Positions 10,386 through 22,157 are shown, counted from the first letter of the stretch. The stretch: DNA of 64,000 bases from Byssothecium circinans (GCA_010015675.1 ML976988.1:452944-516943), one strand, 5' to 3'. The notes: generated by a model from the sequence alone, not told the origin. Translations and numbers: made by a program.

Positions 10386-12174
10386 ATGACGACGCCGACT
10401 GAACCAGAGAAGAAGGTCTTCGACGAAACGACGAGTGATGATGCGGTGCTTGAACAGCTTGGGTACACTCAAGGTGCGTTTCCTCCATCTAGGTATCTGC
10501 AATCTTGCGTCAAAGTCTGGTGACATTTTCCACTGTCTAAATGTGGGAAAACACGCCGGCTTGCCCTGAGGCTGTAGATACAGCCATGAGCTGACCATGA
10601 ATAGAGCTGAAACGAAGCTTTGGGATGATGGGAATGATCGGCTTCTCATTCAGCATCGTCACGTCTTGGACTGCTTTGAGCGGAGTACTTACCATCGGTG
10701 TTGAATCTGGCGGTCCTCCCGTGATGATCTGGGGATGGGTCGCAGTGTGCGTCTTTTCATTGACTGGCATACTCGATGGCCGAAATGTGCAGTGCATACC
10801 CCGTTGCCGGCGGGCAATATAGTTGGGTAGCGATATTGGCACCGCGACAGTGGGCAAGAGGCGCATCGTATATTTGCGGGTGGTTCATGTTGATTGGCAT
10901 GTAGAGCAACGTCTCTTCCGATAGGCATCACTGACTACGAGTAGGCATTCTGGCAATGGGAGCTACGAATAATTTCATCGCGGCAAACTTCTTCATCGGA
11001 ATTGCACACCTCAACCATCCCGGATACGCTATTGAGCGCTGGCACACGGTCCTCGTCGCCTATCTTATAACGTTCTTCGCGGCTGCGTTCAACATATTCG
11101 TTCCGTCAGGCTTGAACAAGATCTCCAAGTTCGTTCTTTGCTGGAACATTGCGTCGTTCGTGGTCTGTGTCTTTACGCTCCTGGCCACGAACAAGGAGAA
11201 ACAGTCACCAAGCTACGTGTTTTCCCAGTTCCAGAACTTCACCGGGTTCAACGCGTCGTACGGAGCTATAGTGGGGCTTTTACAGAGTGCTTTTGGTATG
11301 TGTTGTTACGATGCGCCGTCCCATATGACAGAGGAGATTAAGAACGCACGGAAAGAAGCGCCTAGGGCCATCGTCATGTCCGTTTACATAGGAGCCATCA
11401 CGGGGTTCATCTTCCTGATCACGCTTTGCTTCTGCATGGGCGACCTTGAGGCGACTGCGAGCACACCGACTGGAGTCCCGATCATGGAGATTTTCTACCA
11501 CTCCACCAAAAGCATCCCAGGCACATCGGCCTTGACCACGTTGATAGCTGTCATTGGATTGGTGGCCGCCAACTCATTGATGGCGGAGGGCTCAAGAGTG
11601 ATTTACGCGTTCGCTCGTGACCACGGACTGCCATTCTCGAAGACTTTTAGCTCGGTGAAGAAGCAGGTCCCGGTCAACGCTGTGCTCTTGACGGTCATAG
11701 TCCAGATGGCATTCAACTCGATCTACTTCGGGACGATAACGGGGTTCAATACAGTGATTTCGATCGCAACGTCGGGTTTCTGTGAGTTCAGGTACCAGTC
11801 TTTTGATCCATCACTGACAATAATCAGACCTTTCTTATGCCATGCCACTTCTCGCTCGCATTGTCGCCCACTTCACCGGCAAGAAGATTCATCTCGAGGG
11901 ACCGTTTTCTTTGGGTCGGTATGGTGTGGTGTTGAATGGTTTAGGCCTGTTTTTCCTGACATTCTTTTCCATCACATCCACCTTTCCTTCGGTCAACCCT
12001 GTGGACAGCGAGAACATGAATTACACGTCAGCGGCCATTGGCGTAGTTATGCTGATCAGCCTGGTCACTTGGCTGACTACAGGAAGGAAGAGGTTCACTG
12101 GGCCAGATGATGAGTATATGTTGGACGTTGGGGGTACTGTCGATGCAGCGGCCACCGAGCCCAAAGCAGAGTAG
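10386..12174 (+). pseudogene. Amino-acid/GABA-type permease (APC superfamily) with an apparent one-frame disruption
   Basis: Exons 10386-10473, 10605-10896, 10945-11781 and 11828-12174 encode a 12-span APC transporter of the fungal GABA/choline permease group. Recognisable parts are GMMGMIGFSFSIVTSW, the TM2 motif YSMAEMCSAYPVAGGQYSW, GWFMLIGILAMGATNN, CCYDAPSHMTEEI and ATSGFYLSYAMP. It would import amino acids or a related amine at the plasma membrane. Conserved coding before and after about 10764-10770 is in two different frames; homologues read roughly L-x-V-A-Y-S-M-A-E here, so two bases are missing or one is extra. The exons above sum to 1564 bases, one over a multiple of three. A gene finder could bridge this with a 46-bp intron (10747-10792), which restores frame (505 residues) but removes the heart of TM2. 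Intron 2 (10897-10944) has a GC donor. The gene may be a recent pseudogene, or the assembly may be wrong by one or two bases. Confidence 0.85.
10897..10944 (+). other. GC-AG intron in the permease gene
   Basis: 48 bases running from GCATGT to GAGTAG, with a CTGAC branch site. It joins ATTG and GCATTCTG to give ...FMLIGILAMGA..., which is strongly conserved. No GT donor nearby keeps this frame. GC-AG introns are a known minority class of U2-type introns. Confidence 0.75.
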
Positions 12175-13074
12175 ATGAGTAGATTTGGCAGGTTTTCAGC
12201 GGATACTTTGGAACATGAATAAAATTCGGTGGCTGGTATCGCGTTGAGCGAGACGTCATCTTGCAGGGTTTGATCCTCAGAACAGCGGGGGTGACCAGGC
12301 TCTGCGATAGAACACGTTGAATATCATGATGATGTGTAATCGCGAGATCATCGGTTGTGGTTCCGTTCGCCCAAGAGAATGGTAAAATTTGGGCCCGTGG
12401 AGAGGGTTCGGCAGGCGGAGCATCTGGTCGGGCGACTTTGGGTATCGATCGCTGTGTTGGAGCGGGAGAGCTACGGTAGGCAGATCTAGGTCTTCGGCGC
12501 CTGACTTGCCGGCCTGCTGCGAAACGTGGAAGATGGACGGGACGTTATTAAAATGAAGAAGATTTCGAGGTAATGTGTATGGATCTGGGTAACAGGTGGT
12601 TGACGGCTGTCAAGCCCTCGCACATGTACCGAACGGCGTGGCCAGTATGGTCAGCGGCAATTATGCGCAATTCAGTTCACTCACCGGTCCCCAATAGCCT
12701 TCGCTCGGCCTTGCTGCTGTATTTCTTTTTCCTCCGTGACCGTCTTGCACTTGCACCTGCTTGTGAGTGGCTGCTCCCCGCCTGATCAGGTCGTGACTGA
12801 GTTGACTCCGGGGCTGCTCTTTGCCAATGACGTAGGATCGGGCACCACTCCCCCTCCACCCCAAGTTGACCAAGGCTCGCTCCCGGCATGCAAGCAGGTC
12901 TTTGGCCGCCTGCCTGACCCTCTTACTATCTTCTCTCTCTTCCCCTCCGCTTCTTCTCTTCTCCCACACCACACCACACTATCCGCAGCCCCTGGTGTCT
13001 CAGGTCACCCCGCCTGAGCCGCACTCGAGTGCCCATCACTCACACAGCCGTCGACCAGCTAGCCCGCCTCCACC
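12175..13074. other. Intergenic; promoter and 5' leader of the R/E-rich repeat protein
   Basis: About 900 bases. The last 200 are pyrimidine-rich (CT and CCAC tracts at 12920-13070), as expected for a fungal transcription start region. Several long antisense and off-frame readings here are shadows. No gene was recognised. Confidence 0.45.
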
Positions 13075-14933
13075 ATGTCGCGCCGCTATCCCACTGCCGA
13101 ACTGTACGAGGAGCGCCAGCGCGATTTCTATCGCAACGGCCACCGCAGCGACCGCAGTTACGACGAGCTCGACATCGAACTGCGCCGTGGCGGTGACCCC
13201 CGCCGCAGTGCTCCCGACTTCTTCCACGACGATTTTGACCGCCAGTCCAATGCCGGCCAGATGGTCGTGCGCGAGCGACGAGAGGAGGACTTCAGAAGAG
13301 GCCCGCCCAGCCGTCGCGACGTCGAGGAGGACCAGATCGTCATCCGGGGTGGGCGTGGCTCTGCCCCACCACCACCAGCATCGAGCGTGGGCGAGCGTCG
13401 CCGTCCGAGAGAGGTCGATCGGGAAGAGACAGACATTACCATTCGACACCGTGACCAGTCGAGACCGCGAGGCCCGGAGCTTCGTGAGGTCGAGCGTGAA
13501 GATATCGTCTTCCGCCGTGGTGATGGAGCCCCTCCCCCCCGCGCCCATCGCCCACACGAGGTCGACATTGAACGCGAAGACATCCGATTCCGCGAGCGAT
13601 CCTCACCACCTCGACGACGAGATGCCGATAGAGAGGAGGTTGTCTTCCGCCATGAGCACCGCGAGGACAGCCGCAATGGTAGAGAGCGCGATGTTCACAA
13701 GGACAGCCTTGTGATACGAGGTGGCCGCGAGAGGAGCCTTCCACCACCACGACGTCGCGGCGATTTGGTCGCAAGGGAGCGTGAGGAGTTTCTCGTGCGC
13801 CGTCGCGAGCCCTCGCCACCGCACCGCGAGCGTGAAGTGATCAAGGACGAAATAATAATTCGTCGCAAGGAAGAACGCTCTCCAACACCACCGCCTGCAC
13901 CTCTACCTCCGCCACCTCCACCTCCAGAGCCAGAAGTCAGGCCTCCGATTATCCAAGAAATCATCACGCACCATAGGCACATCGATCACGGTAAGTGCTA
14001 TATCTCCAGTTACCCAACCATCTGACACATAACAGGAGTCGAGCGAGCTCGTTCACCAACACCACCCCCACCACCCCCCTCGCCTCCGCGCAATGAGAGC
14101 CTTGAAATCTCGATCCGACGAAACGAGTATGTGCTTCCCCTAGACCAAAAACATCTCTTGCTAACTCGATTAGGAGCCGAACTCCCGGCAGAGATTTTGA
14201 GGAAGATATCATATACGAGCGCGAGACTTTCGAACGCAAAGGCCGGGATGACTTCAGCACACGCCGTGGACGTTCACTGAGTGCACCGAAGCGTTCTCGT
14301 ACCATGCCTGTCGACTCCGACTTTGAGCTGGAAGCTGACTACTACAATCGCAAGGCAATGGATAGAGCACACCCAGGTGAGGCATGGAATGGAGCCACAA
14401 AAGACTGGGCCATCGTGGATGTGCCTCCTGGCACAAATCGCGTCCGTATGGATGGCATTGGGGGTGGTGGCCAGGAGATCACCTGGCAGAAGTACAACGG
14501 TGTGCGTCGTTCCAAGTTTATCAGCGGTGATGAAGAGATCGCGACCGACTTTGGCGCTCCTGCTCCTGTGAAACCCAGGACAAAAGATATGTGGACGGAG
14601 ATCACCAAGGATCTGGTCCTTAGGGAGGCCATCGAGTCTATGGGCTACTCGTTCGAAGAGACAGACGACTTCTTCTATGTGATGGAGTATCTCAAATACG
14701 TAGGTCACCCCTTGCATGCATGGGGTACAGTGCTAACACAAGCATAGGAGGACGTTCTACAACTAGTAGAGATCTCCGATGACATTCGTCGTCGCCGAAA
14801 GTCGCGCATTCGCCAAATCGAGTACGAACGCGAGGAGATTCGTGAGCGCCGCCCTCCGCCCCCTCCTAGCTGGGACGAACGGTACTACGAGCACGAGGTC
14901 TCGGTAGATCGTCACCGGTCTCGATACAGATAA
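13075..14933 (+). CDS. R/E/D-rich repeat protein with conserved C-terminal domain, fungal, function unknown
   Basis: Four exons, 13075-13990, 14036-14126, 14174-14699 and 14748-14933, with introns of 45, 47 and 48 bp, give 572 residues. Residues 1 to about 350 repeat a motif of acidic pair, aliphatic, R and R/G/P spacer at least ten times (for example EEDQIVIRGG, REETDITIRH, REDIVFRRGD, REDIRFRER, REEVVFRH, KDSLVIRGGR, REEFLVRRRE, KDEIIIRRKE), broken by Pro tracts. The C-terminal part holds a conserved globular segment: WAIVDVPPGTNRVRMDGIGG, WQKYNGVRRSKF, then MWTEITKDLV...MGYSFEETDDFFYVMEYLKYEDV and an Arg-rich end. Similar proteins are widespread in filamentous ascomycetes and I know no established function. 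The repeats could give a charged, disordered scaffold. No signal peptide or membrane span is present. Confidence 0.88.
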
Positions 14934-16449
14934 ATTTGTGCGTCGTTGATCACCTTTCAGCGGCAATGGGACTGTATCGTTGAGATAAACCAATACTGCA
15001 TCGCATCATCATCCCCGAAAGCGGTAGCATAAGCTCATCTCCTTATGCGTGACATCTCATAAAGCTGGAAGGGATGCAGTCACGCTTTACTGGATGCGGG
15101 CAACGGTGCTAGTTGGCTCGCGCATCCCGACTCTCGACAACATTCCATTGCCGTGGATTTGTCTTGCACCGCGAACCAGTCTCGCGGCAAAATGTTCGAG
15201 AATGATAGCAAACGGCCTTTTACGATATGACGCGATGGTGGACGTTTCTCCCTCAAGACGGATTGTCTGGGAGCTCTGTTAGTGGACTTTGCATACACCT
15301 TTACGACTGTCATGACTAGCATACGGAGCGAGCCAGTACTGTACTGCCTTAGGGCATTCATCATTCCTATTCTCGCCTTCATGTTTTTCCTCTGGTCCCG
15401 TCAGCTCGGTGTAATGGTCGCGCCTAGGGTGGATTTTTAGTCAATTGGGGCAGGCTTGGTGTTTCTTCTCGAATCTATTTTCTTCTCTATTCTTCTTACT
15501 TGTTCGCGTTCTGGTTGTTTTGTTTCTTGACTATTTTTGTAGCGCAATTAATATCGAGGGCAGCGTGGCCCACGCATTTATGAATAGAGTATTACACAGT
15601 TGAAATAGCGTCTTGAATCCTTTCAATCGGCAAGGTCATCAATCAATATTCATGGGCAAAGCCATACCATACCGTAAACGGACAGTGGTTTACAGAGGAG
15701 CATTCATGTGATTTCGTCAGACGCGATCGCCAATGCGCAGTCTGCCCTACGAGAGTGGCTGGAATGTGTAACTGCACCACGTCACGCTTCGCAGCATGTC
15801 AACGTCTTACTATAAATAATCGCCGACATATCGACAGCGCTTCGCAAGCTACGCCGCCCACAAGTGATGCATGCGAGGGCGGCTATGGTACACAACATGC
15901 AAGCGGTTGGCCCAGAGCCCCTGACTCTGGCTCACGTTGGCACACAGCACAGAATTCGAAAATGTAAGCGCCCAGCTGCCAGCTCCCACGGCACAGGCGC
16001 TACTTTATTGGCTGTGTCAAAGAAGCTGCCAGGACGTGAGGCAAGCTCGGCGACCAAACGTGCCAAAAGTCTACGCGCTGCAGGTTTCATTGTGAGATGT
16101 GAGGGATAGCCGCCCTGGATGGGTGCGAAGGATCGGTGGGCACTTTTCTGGTGGCGTTTATTGTATAAGGCGGGGTGGATGGCCGTGCCGTCCGTGATTG
16201 TGGAAGGTGAGATTCTGATTCTGCACACTTGGGATCCGGACCTGCTGCTTTTGTTGCGAGATTACGATATTCCCCATCAGATCTCCCCTTCTGTTCAGTC
16301 TCAGTCTTCGGGGTACGAAGGGAAGTTGAACTATTGATTCCGCTCTCGTACGCCTGCTGCCTGCTGCCTGCTCCCTTTCTCCCTGCTTCTTTCTTCCCCT
16401 CTTTTTCCTGCCGGGGATTTTCTACTTTAATGTTTCATTCCTTGCGCAG
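14934..16449. other. Intergenic, about 1.5 kb, no gene seen
   Basis: The left third is the 3' flank of the repeat protein. The last 200 bases (16330-16449) are strongly CT-rich (CTGCCTGCTGCCTGCTCCC-type), suggesting the promoter and 5' UTR of the DOMON gene. Frames on both strands (up to 100 codons) show no domain. Confidence 0.4.
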
Positions 16450-18053
16450 ATGATGAATATGTCTGCGCTTCGATGGCGGGAGAGAGGTGTTGTTGCGCTC
16501 TTGGTGTTGACGAGTAAGTCCCCGATGGTGGTGGATCCTGGCTGCATCTCAGATCCTTTGCGATCTCCTGTGCTGTAGCTAACGTCAAATAGTCTTCACG
16601 ACGGGTCTAAGAGCGCAAAATACCACAGCGGCATCGACTTTCTTCCTGAAGAAGACAGAAACACAGTTTTCGATTAGTTTGGCCAAGGATTCGACCGATG
16701 TGTTCATCTACTTCACAAGCCCGGCGTATTCGTGGGTCGGTGTGGGGTTTGGAGAAGGGATGAAGGATGCTCTGATGTTCGTGCTGTATGCAAATGAAAA
16801 GGGCGACAGTGCGTTTCCCTCCGTCCTTCAACGCAGCAGAGATTCTAACAATGGCCCAGACATCACCGTCAGCCCGCGAATCGCCACCGGTCACTCGGAA
16901 CCCACCTTCTCCTCTGACATCAAGCTGGCCGTGCTTCCCGGCTCCGGCATTATCGACGAAATGTTCGTCCTCAAAGCCAACTGTCGCAGCTGCCGCGTCT
17001 GGCCCAATAATTTCCTCAACACGGAGTCAACCGCGCAACCAATGATATATGCTTTCGGTCCTGGGAACCGTCTCAACTCGAATTCTCCTAATGCACCTTT
17101 GAAGCGTCACTTTAAGTATGGAAAATTCACTATGGACATGCGACAGGCCACTAGCACCAGCGGCAATGGGAAGGGCGAAGTGCCGAGTCCTTCTTCGTCA
17201 TTGAGTGGTGTTGCTTTGCAAGGAGAGATGCATAGAGATCATGATAGGAAGAATCTTGCCCATGCGATTTTGGGATGTTTGGCACTGTTTGTGCTGTGGC
17301 CGATTAATGTATTAATCGCAGGGTTCTTGAGGAACATCAAGATCCACGTCGGTTTCTCAGTTGGGATTATGGTGTTTTTGGTCATCTCGTATGCATTGGG
17401 AATTGCAACGAGTGGCCAATTCAACCGCGTATGCCCTTTCCCCTTTCTTTCAAACTCCAGTCCTAGTACTAACAAACACGCAGTCCAAATCCTTCAACTC
17501 CCCCCATCAAATATTCGCCTTCATCGCCCTCGCCCCCATCCTCCTCCTCTCCCTCCTCCCCGCAAAACCTCTCGCCACCCTCCGCCCCTGGATCCCACGC
17601 CTCCACACCCCGCTAACGACCCTCACACTCACCACGCTCATCATAACCGGCGGCCTGGGTCTCCATCTCTCATCCTCACCAACCCCTATCATCCTCGCCT
17701 ATGTGGCCATCGCCCTCGTCGTCTTCGTATTCCTCTCGCTCGTTCAACTCTGCATCCGACGCCGCGGCTCCGCTTACGCACGCGCAACGACGCGAAGGAG
17801 ACTCGGCGACGAGGATGAGCAGGACTTTGGACTCGCGGATTACTTAGCCAAGAGGAAGTTGGAGAGTCGGACTACGAGTCAGGCTAGTTCGCCGCCGACG
17901 ACGTGGGAGCAGGAAAGAGAACGGGAACAGTATGAGAGGGCGAGGAGTGCGAGTCAGGCGAGTTATAATAGGGGAGTGTTTGGGGGTGGGACGATGCCGG
18001 GACCGCATTATATGATGAATATGCATCCTGGGGTGCCGGTTACGTTTAAGTGA
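16450..18053 (+). CDS. DOMON / cytochrome b561-type membrane protein (CDH-cytochrome-like)
   Basis: Exons 16450-16513, 16593-16808, 16860-17428 and 17484-18053 (introns 79, 51 and 55 bp) give 472 residues. Residues 1 to about 28 form a signal peptide. The DOMON domain (about 35-200) has the FYFTSPAYSWVGVGFG-like core (here VFIYFTSPAYSWVGVGFG), which in cellobiose-dehydrogenase-type domains surrounds b-type heme, and a CRSC pair. It is followed by a b561-like bundle with five hydrophobic segments, beginning NLAHAILGCLALFVLWPIN and RNIKIHVGFSVGIM, where the paired His residues would ligate heme. The tail (about 400-472) is charged and disordered. Proteins of this type move electrons across the plasma membrane, for example for ferric or ascorbate-linked reduction. 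The gene starts with two adjacent ATGs; the first is used. The stop codon is followed immediately by a run of 20 G's. Confidence 0.9.
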
Positions 18054-18073
18054 GGGGGGGGGGGGGGGGGGGG
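18054..18073 (+). repeat. G20 homopolymer directly after a stop codon
   Basis: Twenty consecutive G's begin with the base after the TGA of the DOMON-b561 gene. The length is likely polymorphic, and in RNA it could form G-quadruplex structure at the start of the 3' UTR. Confidence 0.9.
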
Positions 18074-18846
18074 TCATGATGGGCATTGTTGACGACGACG
18101 ACACACTTCGAGGCTGTTTAATACTATCGGGTCGGGACGGATATACGGTCTCCCTCCTGCACCAGCGCGGAGGGGCATCCTTGTTGCACGAAAGGATCTG
18201 GTGGGATATGGGATTTTTTTGATTTTTTTGGAAGGGACAGAGGGACGGCTTCTTTGACGATTTTGAGATACCATAGCGATCAAGCGACCCAGCATTTCGG
18301 CGGCGTTACTTGATTTTACATTTTACGAATTTACTTTGTACTTTTTTCATGACTACTTGGCCACTGTATTCCAGACAGACAGGAGGCTCTGAAGGAGCAG
18401 GTGTTGTAGGAAGCTTGGTGGAGAATAGGCGGCACTAGCTAGCTTAATCCTCCGGGCCTCAAGGCCTTTCCTGGCATGATAATACTTCATAAAGACTTCC
18501 ATACGTGGTATGTTATGTTCAACCACCGGCTTCCTTGAGATTCATGGATCAGAATGTCCCGACAACCTGCTGTATCTCTTTCCCAGCCTGCCGCACATCA
18601 ATTTGTCGCATGGGAGCTGGTCAGGCATGTATGGATTTGAAGAATTTGGTTAAGTGGAATGGTTTGACCTTTGAGGCTGGCCCACTCTATTCACCTTACA
18701 GTATAGTGTATCCGTTAGATGCTGATGAAAAGTCGAATATCGATTGGAACCCATACTCTTATCCACGATCCAACTCCCCAAGACAGACATACGATTCCAT
18801 ATATCTCATGTCCAACCCATCATGCATAAAGCGCCGCCGGGCCCTC
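18074..18846. other. Short intergenic between convergent genes
   Basis: Contains the 3' ends of the DOMON gene (+) and the dehydrogenase gene (-). T-rich stretches at 18210-18226 and 18300-18346 may be part of polyadenylation regions. A 141-codon frame at 18505-18930 has no domain and overlaps the real dehydrogenase exon. Confidence 0.4.
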
Positions 18847-19966
18847 TCAAATATTCGCCTTCGCCTTCTTCTGCTCTGGCACCTGCGTCAACAATTTGTC
18901 CTCCTTAATCGCCGACTTCAAGTTATCTAGCACAAGCAACTCCATATCCCGCTAGATATATGTCAGCAAGAAATCCACTAAGACAACGAGGAAAGGGGTT
19001 ACTTACCTGCGTCTCAAACGTCGCGGTCCCAACATGCGGCAACAAAACCACATTCTCCGCCTCCAACAACCCAGGATGAATCTTCGGCTCCTCCTCAAAA
19101 ACATCCAGCCCCGCTGACCACACCTTCCCACTCTTGAGCGCCTCCACAAGCGCCGCCTCGTCAATCAACGGGCCCCTCGCCGTATTCACAATAATAATGC
19201 CGTCCTTCATTATATCGAATTGCGGCATCGCGATGATATGCCGGGTCGAAGCATTGAGCGAGAGATTCAAACTCAGCACATCCGACGTCTTGAGCAGATC
19301 GTCAAAGGAAACGTATTTCGCGCCGTCTTCCTCGCTGGCGGGGAGTTGGTGCCGGTTGTGGTATTGGATTTTCATGCCGAAGGCTTTCGCACGGTGGGCG
19401 ACAGCGGTGCCGATACCGCCCATACCTAGGATGCCGAGGACTTTGTTCTTCGGGTCGTGGCCGAGGGAGAAGTTGCCTCGCCATTTCCCTACTTCTGTTC
19501 AGTCCAGCTCTAGCTCGCGGAATTGGGGGTGTTGGTACGCACCTTGATGCACGGCTTGATAGCTCTGCTTAATATTCCGTAGCGCTCCTAACATAAGCCA
19601 CAGCGCTACATCCGCCGTCGCATCATTGACTGCAATGGGCGTGCTGGATACCGAGATGCCCCTCTTTGTGCAAGCTTCAATGTCAATGTTATCGTAGCCG
19701 GCGCCGTTGTGGCATATGAATTTTAAGCTCTTGGGTAGTGCTTCTAGCAGCTCGTCGTCGAAGTTTCCGGTCACTTTGTTGGAGTCGTTGCTCCGGTATA
19801 GTGCATAGATGCCGTCGAAGGCGCCGCTCTTGCATTTGGAGAGAAAATCCTCCCGCGACCCGCCTTCGGGGTATTCGTGGAGTTTTGAGGCTACTTTTGC
19901 GCATTCTTCCCATTCTTTGCGCGTGTGGGCGAGGTTGCCAATTAGGAGGGCGGCTCGTTGCGACAT
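18847..19966 (-). CDS. D-isomer-specific 2-hydroxyacid dehydrogenase (glyoxylate/hydroxypyruvate reductase type)
   Basis: Exons 19966-19543, 19488-19007 and 18951-18847 (introns 54 and 55 bp) give 336 residues. The start is set at MSQRAALLIGN (19966); an upstream in-frame Met at 20041 would add 25 residues of poor quality. The catalytic domain has HNGAGYDNIDIEAC. The NAD(P)-binding Rossmann motif is GILGMGGIGTAVAHRAKAFG, and it is followed by HNRHQ, a phosphate-side sequence that suggests NADPH use. The catalytic Arg is in NTARGPLIDEAAL, Glu in FEEEPKIHPGL, and His in LLPHVGTATFETQ. The last exon encodes RDMELLVLDNLKSAI. The family reduces glyoxylate or hydroxypyruvate reversibly in the cytosol or mitochondria. 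The exact substrate is not determined. Confidence 0.93.
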
Positions 19967-21067
19967 GGCGATCTCCGTGTCAAATTTGGTTTGATAGCGA
20001 AGTGGAACGTGTGCGAGGTGAAGGGGAAAAAAGAAGCCCACGTAGTTGTGCCGGTTAAGAGGATTTATTCCGCGTTGACGTAGCAGGTACCTTATCGGGG
20101 ACCTTTTCCGGTCCGCTGTAGCTTGGGCCGAACCCGATATCCCACAAACAGAAACAGCTCATGTCGTCACGCTAGCATTTGCAATTTCCCCCCCCCTCCT
20201 TTATCAAACAATGACTGCTAAAGAAGAGGGGCAGTACCGCTAGATAGTTGGATAAAAGTGAGCCATGTGAGAAGCGCCCCACGCAATCAGCACTCACATC
20301 ACTGCTGCGACGTTCCAGCGGCCAAGAATGACAGAGGACTTCGATTCTCTCCTAAGACATTTCGAATTCGATCGGAAATCTCGGAATGCGGGGGTGAGAG
20401 TTCGTTCCGCCCTTCGGAAGCCTGACCAGCGGCATTTGAAGCCAATGCCGTTCAAAGGCCGACGCTTGCACGTGCTTCCGTCCCACATTTTCTCCGCATA
20501 TTGATCGGCACTTGAACCGGTACCGGGGGCATGCGAGGCCAACTATCACTCTGACATGTGCAATACAATGGTATCATTCTGGAGGATGAACACTTCGGTT
20601 GCGCTCTAAATTGTTCCCAAATGAGGCTTGACCGAATGGATTGTTAGCAGTGAGACTCGATTGAGTTTCAGGAGCTGCCGTAAGCTACCGAAAAGGGAAA
20701 GGCCAGCGTGGAGGCCGTTTAACGATCACATCTTCTTTTTCGTCCGGAGTACTCGACATCGATAGATTCAGTATTCAAGTGCCAGTTTAGTCTCTTTGAA
20801 AGTGCCATGCCTTCAGCAATAATTGGAAGTTGTGAGGGAAAACGTCCGAAACCCGTTGGAATTCGAATTTCGAACGCGATTCCGCGTTGAAGGATTTGGG
20901 CGACTAGCCGGTTTCCAAGGCAGCAGTAAGGCAACAACAGCGCACGCCTGATGTATGCCTGGAATCAAGAGATGAAAAAGCCGACCATTCCCATTAATAT
21001 TGATAACATCAATCACTCATACTACTTCCAGTCTACGAATCAGATCAACACACCGCTTACCACAAAC
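19967..21067. other. Intergenic between divergent genes
   Basis: 1.1 kb holding the promoters of the dehydrogenase (-) and the NmrA-like gene (+). A run of C's interrupts the sequence at about 20190-20197. No gene or RNA was recognised. Confidence 0.4.
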
Positions 21068-22157
21068 ATGGAATTGAAGAACATCGCTGTCCTAGGGGTA
21101 TGTATTGAATCGCGGACGCGACCTAACAACTAACCAAGCATCAACAGCCCGGCGGCAACGTCGGTAACGCTCTCATCACCGAGCTCCTCAAAAATCCTAC
21201 TCGGTTCAACATCACCGCCATTTCCCGCCCAACGTCTTCCTACACTCCCCCCGCCAACTCCAACATCGTCGCCAAGGGCGTCGACTACAACTCCCTTGAC
21301 GCACTTAAAGAAGCTTTCACTGGCCAAGATGCAATCATCAACTGCGTCACGGGCGGAGCCACCCAATACGACCCATCCAAACTCATCATCGACGCCACCG
21401 TAGCCGCCGGCGCGAAGTTCTACTTCGCCAACGAGTTTGTGGGGAACATCCACAGTGCCCAGTTTCTGCGGCTGCCTGAAGCCCTCACGGGAGCTAAAGT
21501 GAAGATCAGAGCGTACTTGGAAGGGCTGGCGAAGGAAGGGAAGATGAATTGGACTGCGCTAAACGGAGGGCCGTTTTTCGATATGTGTAAGACCCTTCCC
21601 TTCTCTCCACTACTTCACCATTACTCGGGAAAGAGGGCTAATGCGGCTCAGGGCTCATGAAAGGCCCCGCTGGCATCGACATCCCGAATCGCCAGGCCAG
21701 AATCTATGGCACGGGTGACAACCTAGTCTACTGGACGCCGCTCTCCACCATGGCCAAAACAATGACCACCATGCTACTCAACCCAGAGCCAGTCCTGAAT
21801 CGCGCAATCTACATCTGTCCTCTGCTCCACACCACGCAAAATAAGATTCTCGCCACTGTCGAAAAGGTCCTCGATACAAAGTTCACCGTCACCAACGTCG
21901 ACGTTGCGAAGATCAACAAGCACGCGAGGATCGCGCTGGAGAGGGGAGAGACGGCGAAGGCTATGAAGGGCTTGACTGTCAGCACTCAGTTTTACGAAGG
22001 GGATAGCGGGAATGATCTGAGCGGGTTGGTGGAGAATGAGTTGGTGGGGGTGGAACAGTTGGATTTGGAGGACGCCGTCAGGCAGGCCATGGAAAGGTGG
22101 GGGATGGATACGCCGGTTGTGCAGGGACTGTATATGGTGGATGCTTGTGAGATTTGA
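21068..22157 (+). CDS. NmrA-like / isoflavone-reductase-like NAD(P)-binding protein
   Basis: Exons 21068-21097, 21148-21586 and 21652-22157 (introns 50 and 65 bp) give 324 residues. The first intron falls inside the dinucleotide-binding loop: MELKNIAVLG joins PGGNVGNALITELL, producing the GxxGxxG motif of atypical short-chain dehydrogenases. Later segments (AISRPTSSY, DAIINCVTGG, KFYFANEFVGN, NWTALNGGPFFDM) fit the NmrA/PCBER group. Members are NAD(P)H-dependent reductases of phenolic or secondary-metabolite substrates, or redox sensors that bind the nucleotide without catalysis. Which of these applies here is not clear, and no biosynthetic genes flank it. Confidence 0.9.

Noticed and set aside
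10747..10792. 46-bp GT-AG segment that restores frame in the permease
   Set aside because: It would remove YSMAEMCS, which is conserved and readable, so a frameshift is the better explanation; kept as an alternative in the evidence.
12866..13714. Long plus-strand frame of 282 codons
   Set aside because: It overlaps the R/E-rich repeat gene in another frame, is Ser/Thr/Ala/Arg-rich from GC-biased sequence, and has no domain.
17844..18104. Minus-strand frame with poly-Pro
   Set aside because: Proline run is the complement of the G20 run; antisense to the DOMON gene.
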